NCBI GenBank assembly: GCA_013396915.1
Contig: VWZL01005158.1
Location: 254,622-318,621, forward strand
DNA length: 64,000 bases
Reading direction: 5' to 3'
DNA from: Stercorarius parasiticus
Lineage: Eukaryota; Chordata; Aves; Charadriiformes; Stercorariidae
In this document: positions 49,506 through 62,165 of the stretch, in pieces
Numbering within the stretch: position 1 is the stretch's first letter
Layout of the letters: every line of letters begins with the position of its first letter
Position numbers and translations under genes: made by a program
The notes under the pieces: generated by a model
Told to the model about the DNA's origin: nothing
The model's input: the letters and a program-made list of their open reading frames with translations, nothing else
The model's database searches: none

Positions 49506-50810
49506 CTGAAGAACAAGAGCATATAGCTAAATTAGCCCGGAACATTTCCAAGTGTGGCACTGCGTATTCTGGACCATCAGTGACTTAAGTCCTGGGAAGC
49601 CCTCACCTCTCTGGACAGATGCTCTGAAAAGGTCACCTCGCATCGCTCCAACATTAGGAAACACACACCGAGATAGCTTTCAGTCTCTGCCACCCACACC
49701 CCTGCACTGATACCGTGATAATTCACAGCTATTCCTGTGGAACACATCCAACAGCACAAAAAAACACCCACACTAAAACAAACAAAAACAACGAAAACCA
49801 CAGCGAGCTTTAAGGGAGGAATGGATTAGAGCAACACATGACTCTATTTTCCCCAACACTTCTCCCACTCACAGATACTGAATGAGATCCCAGTCTCTTA
49901 TTTAACTCTGCTTACTGTCAAGACTTTGGAAAAAGGGCTACTGCAGCTTACATTTTGCAGACTTCATTGCCATGCCAGCTCACACCTTCTAAATCCCAAC
50001 TCTATTTACATGAGGGTGGGGCATGTAAATCCATGGAGGAATTATTCTAACAAAGCAACCTACTGCCACCATTTGATCAGAACAAGCTTTGCAGGACAAA
50101 GTACTGAGCTTGCTTGCAAGGGCCATTTGTCTTAGTCGGAGGAGTGGAAAATATTTAATTGTATGCAAGCCTGCAGTACTCTGCGAAGAAAGAAGCATTA
50201 TGCTGCTGGTTAAATGCTCTGTGAACATAAATTTGGACCCGTGTCCATCCTGGGGGCTCAAGGAAGGAATAAGCAGGTATGGCCAGACTGTAAATGCAGT
50301 CCCTGAAACAGCCCATGTAGATGACACTTAACATGCTCACGCCGACCAGCCGTCTCCATTGCTTTAATGAGGTTTCTTTCTATTCCGATGACTGCCAAGA
50401 ATTATGCACAAGGACGAACACCGCACAAATTGCTACAAGAAAAATTGCAAACAGAACACCACAGAGGCTGCACTACAAGGTGGAGAGCATCGGAAGGAGT
50501 GGGCAACTGATGGTTTCTTTTATCTTTTTAGTGGTTTTGATGCTCATCCAATGAGCAAGCCGTGGGTATATCATGATCTCAGGAAATAAGAGAGTGCAAC
50601 CGAGCAAGGGGAGCTCATTGCATTTCCCGTCACACATGCCTAGAGGTAGGCACAATGTGTACATACAGGGGAGTTTGAAAAAGCCCTTTTGGTACTTAGA
50701 GCCTGTACAAAGTGGTACAAGAGTACCACGAGTGTGAAGCTGGGGGAGCTTTGCCACTGAATTCCAATCAGATTGGCACACAGTGAACACACCATCCCTT
50801 ACCTTTTCAG
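49506..50810. other. Intergenic or intronic, nothing recognised
   Basis: No supported gene. Short frames on both strands lack splice support. Confidence 0.4.
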
Positions 50811-51001
50811 ATACTGCAGCGCTATGGGTCAAAGACAGCAAACCCCAGCAGGCTGAGGAGCCACCTAAGGTCCCGGCCAAGCATTGGGGTACAGCGCCAA
50901 GGAGTCATGTTTGTGCTGACAGACCTGATGGGGCTTTGCCTTCCCCCCAAGCACGCTCAGGCCAACACTGCCCGTCTGGGATCCGGCTCTCCTGGAAGAA
51001 G
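50811..51001 (+). other. Candidate + strand exon (191 bases)
   Basis: Strong acceptor CATCCCTTACCTTTTCAG| and donor AAGAAG|GTAATG. Two frames are open throughout, one giving PQQAEEPPKVPAKHW-like text. The same acceptor is a mirror-image strong donor on the - strand (GAAAAG|GTAAGG), so strand cannot be settled. Possible lncRNA exon. Confidence 0.25.
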
Positions 51002-53118
51002 GTAATGCTGCCTTGTGTGCCACGTCCATTTGGTGAGCCACCACTCAGCTGCTGGTGCCCTCAGGTACCGATTGTGCACTCTTTCTCCATACTTTGGACA
51101 GTGTCTCATATCGGCATGGGCAGCAAGAGGAGTACTGGTGATCAGCCCACTACAGGCGGTAGCTGCCTCTACGCTGGCTTTGCAGGAACCACCTCTGCTC
51201 TGAAGTACATTTCTGTTTCTGTAGCTCTCCGCGTGGTTTTGAATCTTAGACAGCCCTGGTAAGACGATGATCTAAACTGACCTAAATTCCAGGTCAAGCA
51301 AAATTTAGGTTAATTTCACTGATGTCATTTTTAAATTTTAATTGGCATAAACCCTCTGGGGCAGGGACTTTTTCCAGGGAGTGCGTGTTCAAGCTAAATC
51401 CACTGATGGAGTCTCACAGAGTCTCTGAAACCCCCGATTTCCAAACTTTTTTCTTATTTACCCTTTACGCATTCATATCAGGGTGTTTCCTTCCTACCAC
51501 CTCAGGAAAAAAAAGAGGCGCGCACATCCTCAAAAGAGGGGACGAAGGGAGTGATGCTAATAGAGTCCTGCCAGAAGCAGCCATTTCTGCAGATTGAAAG
51601 ATCAGGAAAACATAAATGCAAACAGAGAGCCCATTAAACACTGGTGGAAAAATGGAAGCCCTGGAAAGTCTCCAATATAACTAAAAAGCAGTCCAGGACT
51701 GGAGTGATTCTGTGTTTGTTTTCTGTCCATTTTTCATGGTTTGCTCATTGTCACTTCGAACTCTCCCAATATCATTAATACAGCTGACCAATGTTATTTC
51801 TAAGAAAAATATTTTCATTAAAAAAAAAAAAAAAGACATTTTCCTGAAAATAACTTTTCTGGAAGTGATGATATATTGTTGAAATACTCTTTTTTAGATA
51901 AACAATTGACTTTTTTTAAGCCACGTTTGTTGAAAATTTTACTGGAAATAGTACCAAATCTTTGTCAAGCAATCACGTATATAGCATTTTTACTTTACAA
52001 AATATGTTGGAAAGTAGTGTGAAACAGGGCCATCTGTAACGGGATGAAATGCAAGCAATGTTGTGTGCGGGAGTACAATAGTTCATGTTTTAAAGTTTTG
52101 AGTGGTTCTAACAATCATCCCAAAAATTCACGCCATTTACAGCATTGAGACTCAAGTATGTGCTGACGAGGAAGGGAAGGCTGCTCAGCAAAGCTCTATT
52201 TTGAATGCATATCTTTGAACTCTTGTTCTGCCATCCTTGCTGTCCTCCTCCTTGGAGACGCTGGGTGGAGGGACTCTTCTTTCCCATCCCACCAAAATAA
52301 TGAATTGCATTGGTTTTCCTCACTTTCCCATTTCCAACACAGATTGGCATTGAATATACAAAAATTTCTCTGTTTTCATCCCTTTTCTATCATGCTATTC
52401 TCTTATGGATGCTCAACTCGCCTACAGACTAATTAAATTCATAAAACTACCTTCAAATTAATCTCATGGTAAGGTTAAGAAGATAACATGAGACAGACTG
52501 ACACTGACACAGGGGGATTGATAGATTGGGAAGAGCTCAGTGCTTCCAGGATCCCAGAAACCTGGTCAAAGTGATGGGGAACAAACTGGTGTCCCCCAGG
52601 GCAATGCTGGGAGGTGGCTCTCCACTTGGGCCACCGTCACCCTGGGGCCAGAAGCACCTCGCCCATGGGCAGAGCGAGGTGGGACTACCCCAGGTAATAC
52701 AGGGATTAGGTGTGGCGAAGGAAAAAAAATAAAAAAATAAAAAAATTAGGAGTAGCCAGAAAATGACATACAGGGGATGAATTGTGACTAGTTTAGGGGG
52801 AAAGGAGGTTCCTCGGCTACGTATTAAAGAAATATCTTAATCACAGTAATAGCTTAATTTTGTGTGTAATTACAACCCTGCTCTTCCCTCACTCCCCCAC
52901 CCTGCCAGTGGTTAATTTTGCACACACTGCGTGCACATTAAATATCACCTTGCCATATACATGGGGTACTTATTGACACAGATGCAGCGCACTTTAAACC
53001 AGGAGGGGAGGGGGAAGGGAATGGGGAAGCTCTGGAGCCAGGACACAGGGCCCAGCCCCACTGCAATGGTAATTTGTGGTTTTTCCTCCAACGTTTAGTA
53101 GCCACAAAGAAGTCTTAG
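51002..53118. other. Intergenic, A-rich tracts
   Basis: No gene supported. A15 at 51820-51834 and an A/T-rich GAAGGAAAAAAAATAAAAAA tract near 52720-52746. Confidence 0.4.
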
Positions 53119-53190
53119 AAATTTCTGGTCAGAACCAGGACTCCCCTGTTCCTCTGCAGACGAAACACTGAGCCCTTACACACCAACCCA
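53119..53190 (-). repeat. MIR-like ancient SINE fragment (possible)
   Basis: GGTCAGAACCAGGACTCCCC, then TGTTCCTCTGCAGACG and CTTACACACCA, parallels the 5' part of a MIR in reverse complement (cagaaccaggact...tctttccactacacca). Confidence 0.33.
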
Positions 53191-53294
53191 ATAAATATTT
53201 CATCTGGTTTGGAGGGAGAAGGGGTGGAGTCCAGCAGAAATTGTGTTTCACAAATGCAAACGACAGCTCAGACCCTCGAAAAGCCAAATCTTAC

Positions 53295-53338
53295 CTTGTC
53301 TCCCACCTCCGCATGTGTACGCAGGAGCACACGGACGT
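53295..53338 (-). other. Candidate - strand exon (44 bases)
   Basis: Read on the - strand: a long pyrimidine-rich acceptor (CTTCCCCTTCCCGGCGCCCT ... CATTCACAG|) and donor CAAG|GTAAGA, both very good. All three frames are open, so coding status cannot be judged from it alone. Confidence 0.25.
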
Positions 53339-54281
53339 CTGTGAATGCACGGACACGCAGGGCGCCGGGAAGGGGAAGCCCAGGTGATGTTGGGGTTGGT
53401 GGGCACTCACCGCACCTGAGCACCTCCACGGACCTCCCCGCAGAAAACTACCATAAACTGCAGAATCCATACTAGTAACTGAACGGTAAAAACGTTACAC
53501 CCAGAGAGGAAACTCAGAATCAAAGCAAGTCTGCAAAGATTCGAAATACATGAAGAGACAGAAACGCACGTTTAAAACACTCAGCCTTTACACTCTGCTC
53601 TCCAGAGGTGCTGATCGATAACCAGTGTTATGATGCCAGTTTAGAGGACAGATTTCTGAAAAGGTATTTATTTCACCTTCTCCTGTTTTTAAGTGTTAGC
53701 TTGGTCAGATTTTGGTGCCAAGTTGGGACATTACCCTTGAGTTTGATCCTCCCTCCTTGCCTTCCTGAAGGCACTTGCTCTGATTCAGGCGGACATTGTG
53801 ACCAATGCCTCCTTGAACCAAAGAGATGTGGGACAAACTTCTGAAGCATCTGTAAGCTGTTTGGTACTGCCTGCCTTTGGGTAGTCCTTGGGATGCAAAG
53901 CGCGGCACCGCTATTCAATCCAGTTAAAGGGTCAGAATAAAAGTTAGCAAATAAGGAGCAAAATTACTATCGAAAAGGATTATACCAGCCTTCTTGACAG
54001 AAAGGAGGTTCAACAAAATGTATTGCAAAGAAGGATTTCAAACCACTGGGTAAATGTTGTACATGAGCGCAGGAAGGTTTTCTCCAAAAAAGTCAACAGG
54101 TGACAAACCAGTCTCACGCATACGTCATCAGTCACATTTATGTCCTGAAGAATATCTTATATCTGGTGTTAAAATCTTACATCCCTATCTACATTTCTGT
54201 GTGTTTAACTGTAGGTGCGTGACTCTCCTCGTGTCCCCTCACAGGTCTGGTACCGCCTTTGACTGAGGTGCTGCCACTTAC
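53339..54281. other. Intergenic or intronic, nothing recognised
   Basis: No supported gene or repeat. Confidence 0.4.
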
Positions 54282-54325
54282 CCCAGCGTGGAACGTCGCT
54301 AAATTTTCAAGAGGCAAATGGCTCT
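54282..54325 (-). other. Candidate - strand exon (44 bases)
   Basis: Read on the - strand: acceptor TTAAAACTTCCTAG|, donor CTGGG|GTAAGT. Only one frame is open (phase 1 in, phase 0 out), giving SHLPLENLATFHAG. Weak taken alone. Confidence 0.18.
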
Positions 54326-56812
54326 CTAGGAAGTTTTAACTGCTAATAGTAAAACCTTGAAAGACTCATTTAAAAAAAATAGTGAAGCAGCCAACATCAT
54401 AAAGACTCATCTTATGAACCGCTGCATCTCTCCAAAAAGAAAAAAAAAAAATATATATAAAAGGCATGATGCCCTCCGGTGTGACAATGAGGAAGAGAAG
54501 CCTATAGCTGTACTCTCAGAAATAGGAGAATAATTTCATTTTATACATTAACACAGCAACTTTCAAAAATTCACATTGGTCTAGCACCAAAGTAAATCAT
54601 CTACCCAACCATTCTGGACGAATACGCTGTGATAAAGAAAAGGTTTTAAATCAATACACAGATTTAAATAAAAAACTCCATGAATTGCTGAACTGGAAGA
54701 GAGAAGACAACCCAGATCTGCATTTCCAAAGTAAGCTGAAGAGAGACGGACATGGGAATTTGCAGGAGGATTGTTTTCCCATAGCCCATAACCACTACGA
54801 GGAATAAATCAGGGGCAGATATTATTTAGGGCAGGACTGTAATCTAATGCTAAGTGCTTTTAACGCGGAAGGAAAATGCCCACATCGCTCTCCTGTCGCT
54901 GCCTTCTGAGGGATTTATTTTCAGTTTTTAATAGCTGTTACCGAGAGGAAGATTTAATTCCTGCCCCAGCACATCCCAGCCCTCTATGACTGATAAAATT
55001 CAGGGTATGCTGAAAGTCTGGAGTATATAGGAGGCAGTCCCATCATTCTGGAGAAACGCAGCTGCATTGCTGTCCATGATCCCGTCCCAGCCCGGTGCAG
55101 CAATGCCACTCTCTGTATCCCCACAAACTACTTCCAAGACACAGGCGAATCACAAAAAACCATGAAATCAAGTCAAAGACAAATATGCAAGAACAGAAAA
55201 CAACGCAAGCTGCAATCAGAGGAATCTCTCAGCAAATGACAGAGTTGTTACCCCCTGAAGATTTAAAGTTTTATCTTTTATTTAAACTCCAACTGCCCCC
55301 TTGTATCACTTAGGGACTAAAAGCTGCGGGTTACTTTATTATCTCGTTTCGCTCCATTAATTCTTCGGGCTGTCAGGCTCCTCCTGAAATGCTGAGACTT
55401 GGGTAAGTTAACTGTCCTGACTGGGTTTCAGAGCAGATGAACGGTGTCAGGATCTGGTCATAGAGAAGCTACGTGACTGAAATATTCACATTAACATCAA
55501 CAACCACCACCAGCGGCACAGATGCTCAGGTCAGCACGCGAGAGCAGGAATAGCTGATCTCCTCCTGCAAGTGCAGCAACATCAGCCCCAGGAGAGCTGG
55601 GCAAAGGGGTTCAGCATCACTTTATTGGTGCATTTCTCCGGACCAGAAGGTCAGAGGTTTGGGAACCGATCAACCCTTTGTTTATTTTCAGACTGAACCG
55701 ATTAGTGTAAAACAGCAAACAGTCTTTCAGTAACCTGCTAGCAAAACTTGTCTGGGTGTTAGCTTGAATTTTGTGAGCCATGTTGGGGATTTTCTGGGCC
55801 AAGCCATTAAGTTCAGATTACACTTCATTATGACTAGCCCGATTAAAAGACAAGCCAACACATTTTCTAAATGGACTTGTGGGAATTTCTCTCCTTTAGT
55901 TCGCCTTTGGGTGAACGTGCCTCTGGTAAATATCTACGTGTGTTTTTCTACACCCAGAACAAAGAAGGAGAAGTCCTTTAAGCAGCATTTGGGACTGGGA
56001 TTTGTTATTTGTGCAGAAAATGGCCTCACATCAGTCAAATAAGTTGGTATAAAAACCTAAAATGACCATTTACTTTTGGTGTGATTGATGACATAAAGAT
56101 GGATTAAAAAAAGTTTGCATCTGCTTTGATCAGATGTTGATACCATTTCCAATTTGGTAATTTATGGATGATTATTAACAGGAATGAAATGTATTAGATT
56201 TCTACAAACAAAAAGTGCAAGTGATGATAAAAAGACCACCTAGTTTCATTATCTGAACTTACAAAAAAAGTACAAACAATACGAAGAAAAGGGTTCTGAA
56301 ACCTGAATAAAACCCCATGGTTCAGTTCTATGATTTTTAACCGCCTTTGAAAAAAAAAAAATCTTCAGATTGACAAGGTGACAAGAAAAAACAAATCTTT
56401 CCCACATTCCCTCAGTTTGAGTAAGTTAAGATATAGGTAGTGATGCAGGGAAAGTAATTATTATATTTTAAATACCTGATTTTAATACTCATGGTGTCTC
56501 GCACGTTAAATGAAAAGTAAGGCTGAAACTGGAAATAGATGTTATTTCGTAAATTCACAAAAAGCTGCAAATATCATACTGTTTAAAATGATAATAAATC
56601 AGCCTAGATCCTGAAACATATTTATTATGCTTGGAATTAGCAATAATAAAACCAAAGCTTCTGCAATATTCACTGTGGAATTTAATGGAAATAAAATGAA
56701 CCTCCACAGTTTGATTTTGCGCTTAATGCATTGTCATATTTTTGGACCCAAGGCGCTTCTAAAATTACATGACTTGAAAAGTTGTAATGAGTGCATTCAA
56801 GTGTAAATTGCC
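54326..56812. other. Intergenic or intronic, nothing recognised
   Basis: No supported gene. A-rich then ATATATAT tract near 54437-54460. Confidence 0.4.
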
Positions 56813-56960
56813 TTTTTTTTTTTTTAATCTGGGTTTGACGCGAGGCCGGTGGTCTCCCCTCGCTCCTGTGCCGTGGCGGAGGGAGAGGCGCCGGCTCCGG
56901 GCAGGGCCGTGGCTGCCCTGGCACGGGCCCCGGGGCGAGCGGTGGCCAGCGTGCCCTGAC
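56813..56960 (-). other. GC/CpG-dense islet ending in an A13 tract (- strand)
   Basis: T13 at 56813-56825 followed by about 125 bases with roughly 17 CG dinucleotides (GGCGCCGGCTCCGGGC, GGGCCCCGGGGCGAGCGG) in otherwise AT-rich DNA. On the - strand it reads as GC-rich sequence followed by an A13 tail, the form of a truncated retrocopy. No target duplication is visible, and the source is not recognised. Alternatively a small CpG island. Confidence 0.35.
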
Positions 56961-57202
56961 GGAGAGGTCACTCCCATGCCTCCTCGGCTCTGCAGTTTTC
57001 AAAGCCAGAGTGGTTTCAGGAACAGGATCTGTGAATAACTCTCAAATGAAATGAAGCTGTATGTAGGTTCCAAAAATAAAACAGTATTTCCATATGCTGA
57101 TTTCTTGCTAAGTTTATCAACCTCTTTTTTTTTTTTCCTTTGTAACCTATATAGTTTGCAACATTTTTTGAAAACAAGAACTTTTTTCCTTAGTCCTTTT
57201 AC

Positions 57203-57249
57203 CTCCAGAAACCCAACAGTCTGGTTCTGCAAACCTTCTCACATATTCA
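57203..57249 (-). other. Candidate - strand exon (47 bases)
   Basis: Read on the - strand: superb pyrimidine tract and acceptor (TTTTCTTCTTTTTCTTATTTTTAAG|), donor GGAG|GTAAAA. Only one frame is open (phase 2 in, phase 1 out), giving EYVRRFAEPDCWVSG. Short, but both sites are good. Confidence 0.25.
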
Positions 57250-58230
57250 CTTAAAAATAAGAAAAAGAAGAAAAGATTTAAGCGTAACTCCATGAGGGAG
57301 TCTCTCATTGGCATAGCCTCAAGCAGGGCTATCACTACCACCTCCAAGACAAAGAAAAAAGTATTTCTGAGGAAACTCGCATCCAATTCCTTTGAAGTAG
57401 TATTAGCTATGAAAAAATTGGACATTTTTTAAACGTACATTTTAATGTTTACCAGTTGGCTGTAGCAATCTCCATTACGCCATAAACGGATGATTCTGAC
57501 ATCAGCTGAGAAAGAAAATGCCTCAACAGGAGCAACTCTGGAGAAAGAAACATCCTGTTTCTTCAAGTATCTCAAAGAGTCTAAGCATATATGGTTAGTG
57601 GAACATAAACAAATAAATAAAATGAAAACAAATAAAATTATTCCCTATATGAATACTCTCTATGCTAAAGGGAGCGGGATTTTAGAAAACATTCTGTAAA
57701 CAGGAACTTGCAGAAACATACCCAAAACCCAAGTGGGTTTTTTTTCTTCTCCATACATGCTTGGTGAAATGATGAGATAGAAATGCACGTAATAACTTCC
57801 ATGCACATTAACTTCCTCCCCACCCCCCCATTTCTATTGCAACTGAGAGTTGTTTCCGCCCCCCCCAACACACAACATCCCAACCTTGACTTAGAAAAGA
57901 CTCGCTGGGGTTCACATTCAAACCAGGCTGGACAAGGCTTCATGTGAATTTTGTTTAACTTATGGTGGAAACCATGCACAAAAATATGGTTTTGATGAAA
58001 CTAAGCCACTTCAGCTCAAGGTTTGCATTAAGGTTTTCATTAGTTTGAACCTGAAATGCGAAGTTGAACACTGGTTTACGGCCTCATGTGAGTATGAATA
58101 ATACAGACCTCATTCACGGACCTCCGAGTGCCACTTTTCATTTAGTTTCACTCTCCCACACTTTCATGTGGCTTTAATTGTAACTTATTAAACCTATCAC
58201 GACGTGATCCTTAATCAAGAAAATTTTTTT
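57250..58230. other. Intergenic or intronic, nothing recognised
   Basis: No supported gene. An A/T simple tract lies near 57600-57640. Confidence 0.4.
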
Positions 58231-58257
58231 CCCCCCCCCCCCCGTCCCGTCCCGTCC
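58231..58257 (+). repeat. C13 plus (GTCCC)n tract, G-quadruplex motif on - strand
   Basis: C13 followed by GTCCCGTCCCGTCC after a T7. The - strand has four or more G-runs of three or more with two-base loops, a good G-quadruplex motif. Confidence 0.85.
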
Positions 58258-61200
58258 ATAACACACAACATTAGTTGCGTTCATATTAGTTATCACCATT
58301 AAAGGTAAAATAAAAGGAGCTTTTGGAAAACAGGGAACAACATACTGATCTCCAGCATTAAGCTGCTATCAGGCTGCCAGTTAAAACTACACGATAGCTC
58401 ACGATAGGGATGAAACGCTGAAATACAGCACTTGCTTCTCCTGGGATATAAAGCAAGAGGAATGAAAGGAAAAACAAACAGTCTGGGACGGGGGGTGTTG
58501 GCAGCGGCGGCAGAGCTGAACGCGCTGAACCAGCCGTCTCAGCCCATGAACCCACTCGCTCCTCCGGGAGCCTGGTCAACTCCTTCTCCAAGGCTTAGTT
58601 TCATGCACATTGTTTCCCAGATTAATTACACAGAACATGCACTCGTTTTCTTCCTTTGCCCATTGCTATTAACCTGGTTCAATGCAAGATGTACCCTGGT
58701 TCAATGTAAACGTGCACATCTTTAGTGTCTCTAGGTCTATCTGAAGCTGATGTGCTTTGACGTTGCTCCACTGGCCTCTTCAGATCTCCACCATGTTGAC
58801 CTAGCGCAGGATCTGGCCTTTGTTTTGAGAAAGCCTTAAACAACAGATAGATTAAAACCACTACAAATATCACACAGAAAGTGATCGACGCATCTAATAA
58901 TTAAAAACACTGAGGTTTTTGAGTAATTCCTGCCTGCAGTTACGCTAATATATGAGTTTGCAATTTTGCTCTCAAATCTCAGGTAAAAAACTTTGCACGA
59001 ATATTTACTGAACGAAAAAAATGTGATGGTAGAGGCAGCAATGGGATGTCTGTGCTGCCAGCTCTATTGACTTCATTCCAAGTTTAATGACATTTTGTAG
59101 GTGGGTCTCAACTTTCCATTAAAAGGAAAAGCAATTTTTCAGTCTGCATAGAGAAGCAAGGCATGAAAACACAGTCTTTAAAAAAAAAATGCAAGAGTTT
59201 CACAATTTTGAACATGATTCTCAAGTTTCAGCTGACTTGTGAAGCCAACACCACCCTCGGAGGGAGCTTGCTCCGATTCTTGTTCCTTGCCGAATTAGGA
59301 AGGCACTTTCCACGAACAGGCATGGGAACCCTCCAAATCCAACTTCCACCTCATGTATTCTACATGTTTTAAAGCAATTATGTAAAATAAAAAACCCAAA
59401 CCACTCGTAGTGGCAATTAGCCTCCCAGATGACAAACTGCACTACAGACACTCAGAGCTCGCGGATTGCCTCTGCTCTAGCTGAGAAGGGGACGTTCAAA
59501 AAAGCGCTAACTGGGTGGAAATAATAAATATTTGGCTCCTCACTTCGTTTTCATTCTTTCTTCTGTTTCGTGGATGAGTGGTTTCCACGGGCCTGGGAGA
59601 GGAGACACCTCCCATGCTGGCAGTGTCACCGAGCCTGTGCCAACCCCGTAATCCCCCAACTGCACCTTGAAGAAGGTAACCATTGCAAACCCCCCTCTCT
59701 GGTCCCTGCAAAAGGTTCAACGACACTTTTCTTCTCCCATTCAGAAGAAAAATCTTTTGCTGGTTCAGGATGGTGGTGGGATTGTTCCTGGATGTTATGG
59801 CCCCAAGCCAGTCAAACGCTGCTTACTTTTGCCTTCCTATGAAGCAAGAGAGCTGGCATCCCCTTGTTGAAAGCTTCCCAAATGACCAGCTTCAACATCT
59901 GTACAGGTCTGGCTTGCTGAATGCTCCCTTGCCCCTGCTCGGCCAGGGGTGATTTATGGTTACCTACCATCCCAGCACACTCTCCCTGCCGTTCCCCATG
60001 GCTCGCGGGTGCTGATGGCAGCACCTGGGTGGGATGGGAATGTTCCTTTCCAAACAGTTCCTCCTCACAGATATGCTCTGTGCATACGTGTCTGGCGAGG
60101 AGCTTGGCCATTTATTTTTCCTCTCGGTAGGCATCCTTGGAGCTGTGGGTGGCCGCTCCTCTTTAAAATAAAGAAGCCAGGAGGAAGCTTTGTTCTTTGC
60201 AGACTGAAAAACAGAGCATCTGTCCTGTACTACACAGGATAAGAAAGTAGCAGAGCTTAGTCTGCTAGACAGCTCCACACCATAATTTCATAATTTTATT
60301 TTTTTTTGCTTGGTTTGAAGGAAACAGGAACACAGGGCAAAAAGGAGACAACCACCTTGTAGAAGGACAGAATCAATTGCTCCAGTTGAAGAAAATTCTG
60401 TGATTCTGGGTAATCAACATAAAGGAACTCTTGTTTCTACAGATGATCATGAGTTTAAAATATCCGATACCAGCTCACAGCTACCGAAAGGTCTGAAGCC
60501 ATGTTTTATGGTATTAAGGTTCCCAGAGTTATCAGCCCAGTTAGGTTGGAGAGACATCTCCAGGGCCAGGTAAGGCAGAATATCCTTCATCCTTTAGTCA
60601 CTTTATATTAAAGGAGACCTCTTCAGAGCTTTGCTCACAGTTTGCCTCCACTTTTACCTATTTGAGGCACGAAATGATCCCTTTAATCATGGCTTCTAGC
60701 CTCATGAAAAAGACACGCAAAAGCAGCAGAGCTAGAACAGGATTTTTTTTCTTTTCGATTCAGGGCCTCCTAACATATTGCAAAACCACCTTGGCAAACT
60801 TGAAGACACCAAATTCTCTGAAAAATTACTCTAAGCAGCCCAGCCTAGTCCATTAGTTGTGGGCGTACATACAAGGACATTACAACACAAAACATGAAGG
60901 ACTAAGTCACCTCATCGATCCTCCCAGCACAGGACAGGTTGGTTTTCTGCCTTCCCTTTCACCATTCTATACCTTTTAATCTCATAATAAATATTCCCTT
61001 TCTGCAATGGAAATTTGTCCACTGCAGGGACATTTATGACTTGTCATCGGATGTTGGACCAACGTAAACACATCATGAGCAATCTCAACCTTTTCACTCA
61101 CGATTGTTTCTGACATAAAGAATGACTCCTGGATGTTTCTGGTCCTGCGTGCCACATCCTGACAACATAAGAAACAGGCTGCAGTGCCACTAGTCCTTGA

Positions 61201-62057
61201 TTTACATAGTGTTCGTTATATCACTGCTTAACTCAGCTCTGTGCATCCAGGGTAAAGCCCATTTTTCTGTCTGAAACTTGGCTAAGGAATGGTAGGAGAT
61301 GCTTCATTATTGCATGTCTTTAAGTGGAAGAAGAGCCTATTTTTAAACTGGTATTTTGCAGGTCATTAATCCACAACCTGGATGTGAGCCTTTAGCCGTT
61401 GACCTCCCCAGTGACCAAGTTATTTACTGCATATGAGAAATGGCTATTTTTCATAGTTGTTTTCAAAAGACATTGCACATTCTAGAGACGTTACGGAGCA
61501 TTGTAGCAGCCTTCATGATACCCAGTGGCTTGTATCCTTAATCCACCCTGAAAGATATACAGGGCACTTTAACAGTGACTCATGCCCGTGTAATAGAACG
61601 ATTATGTAATGTCCTTAACATGTGATGCATATTATTCCTGTTATTTCTTGGATACTTCAGTCTAATAACTCCGCATGGTATTAATATTGAGCAATTATCC
61701 CAGAGTATTTGAGCTGTGTAACACCCAGAGAAAATCTGTGAGAGTCTTATCGATACGGTTCCCATGTCAAGTCCATGTCCATGATTAGCACTAACCACCG
61801 GGCAGAACTGAGCTTTTAGGACCCACTTGAAAACTAGACACAAGAGAAGGTATCTATTGCACATAGAATCACATCCCGCAACAAATGAAGGTGGTTTCAT
61901 TAAATAGAGTTTTAAAAGTGACTTTCTGGCAGTACTGGTAACTGATACAAACAGATAAGAGGGGATGAATGCTGATCTGTATGGACGTCGAAATTTCTGT
62001 GTAGGGTCAGAGCAGTGATCCCACCAGCCCAGTACCTGGTCCCTCAGAGCAGGCATC
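58258..62057. other. Intergenic, no gene supported
   Basis: 59560-60240 is GC-richer with overlapping frames on both strands but no consistent coding frame. A 158-codon - strand frame (61580-62056) starts at an acceptor-like site but is probably chance. Confidence 0.35.
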
Positions 62058-62165
62058 TCACAGGGAGGAGGGAAACTGGAAGCAGGGAGACAACCAGCCC
62101 AAGGTTAAATTGCCAGGGAAAGGAACCAGGACAAAGTTTATGCACACAAACGTTAGCCCCAGGCT
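62058..62165 (-). repeat. MIR-like ancient SINE
   Basis: CACAGGGAGGAGGGAAACTG GAAGCAGGGAG ... CAGCCCAAGGTTAAATTGCC ... GGAACCAGGAC follows, in order and spacing, the reverse complement of a MIR (gaggaaactgaggcacagag, cttgcccaaggtcaca, agccaggat). The best of the MIR-like matches here. Confidence 0.5.

Noticed and set aside
61580..62056. 158-codon - strand open frame beginning next to a good acceptor
   Set aside because: Overlaps a MIR-like fragment at its start. The residues show no domain, and an early donor would end it after seven codons.
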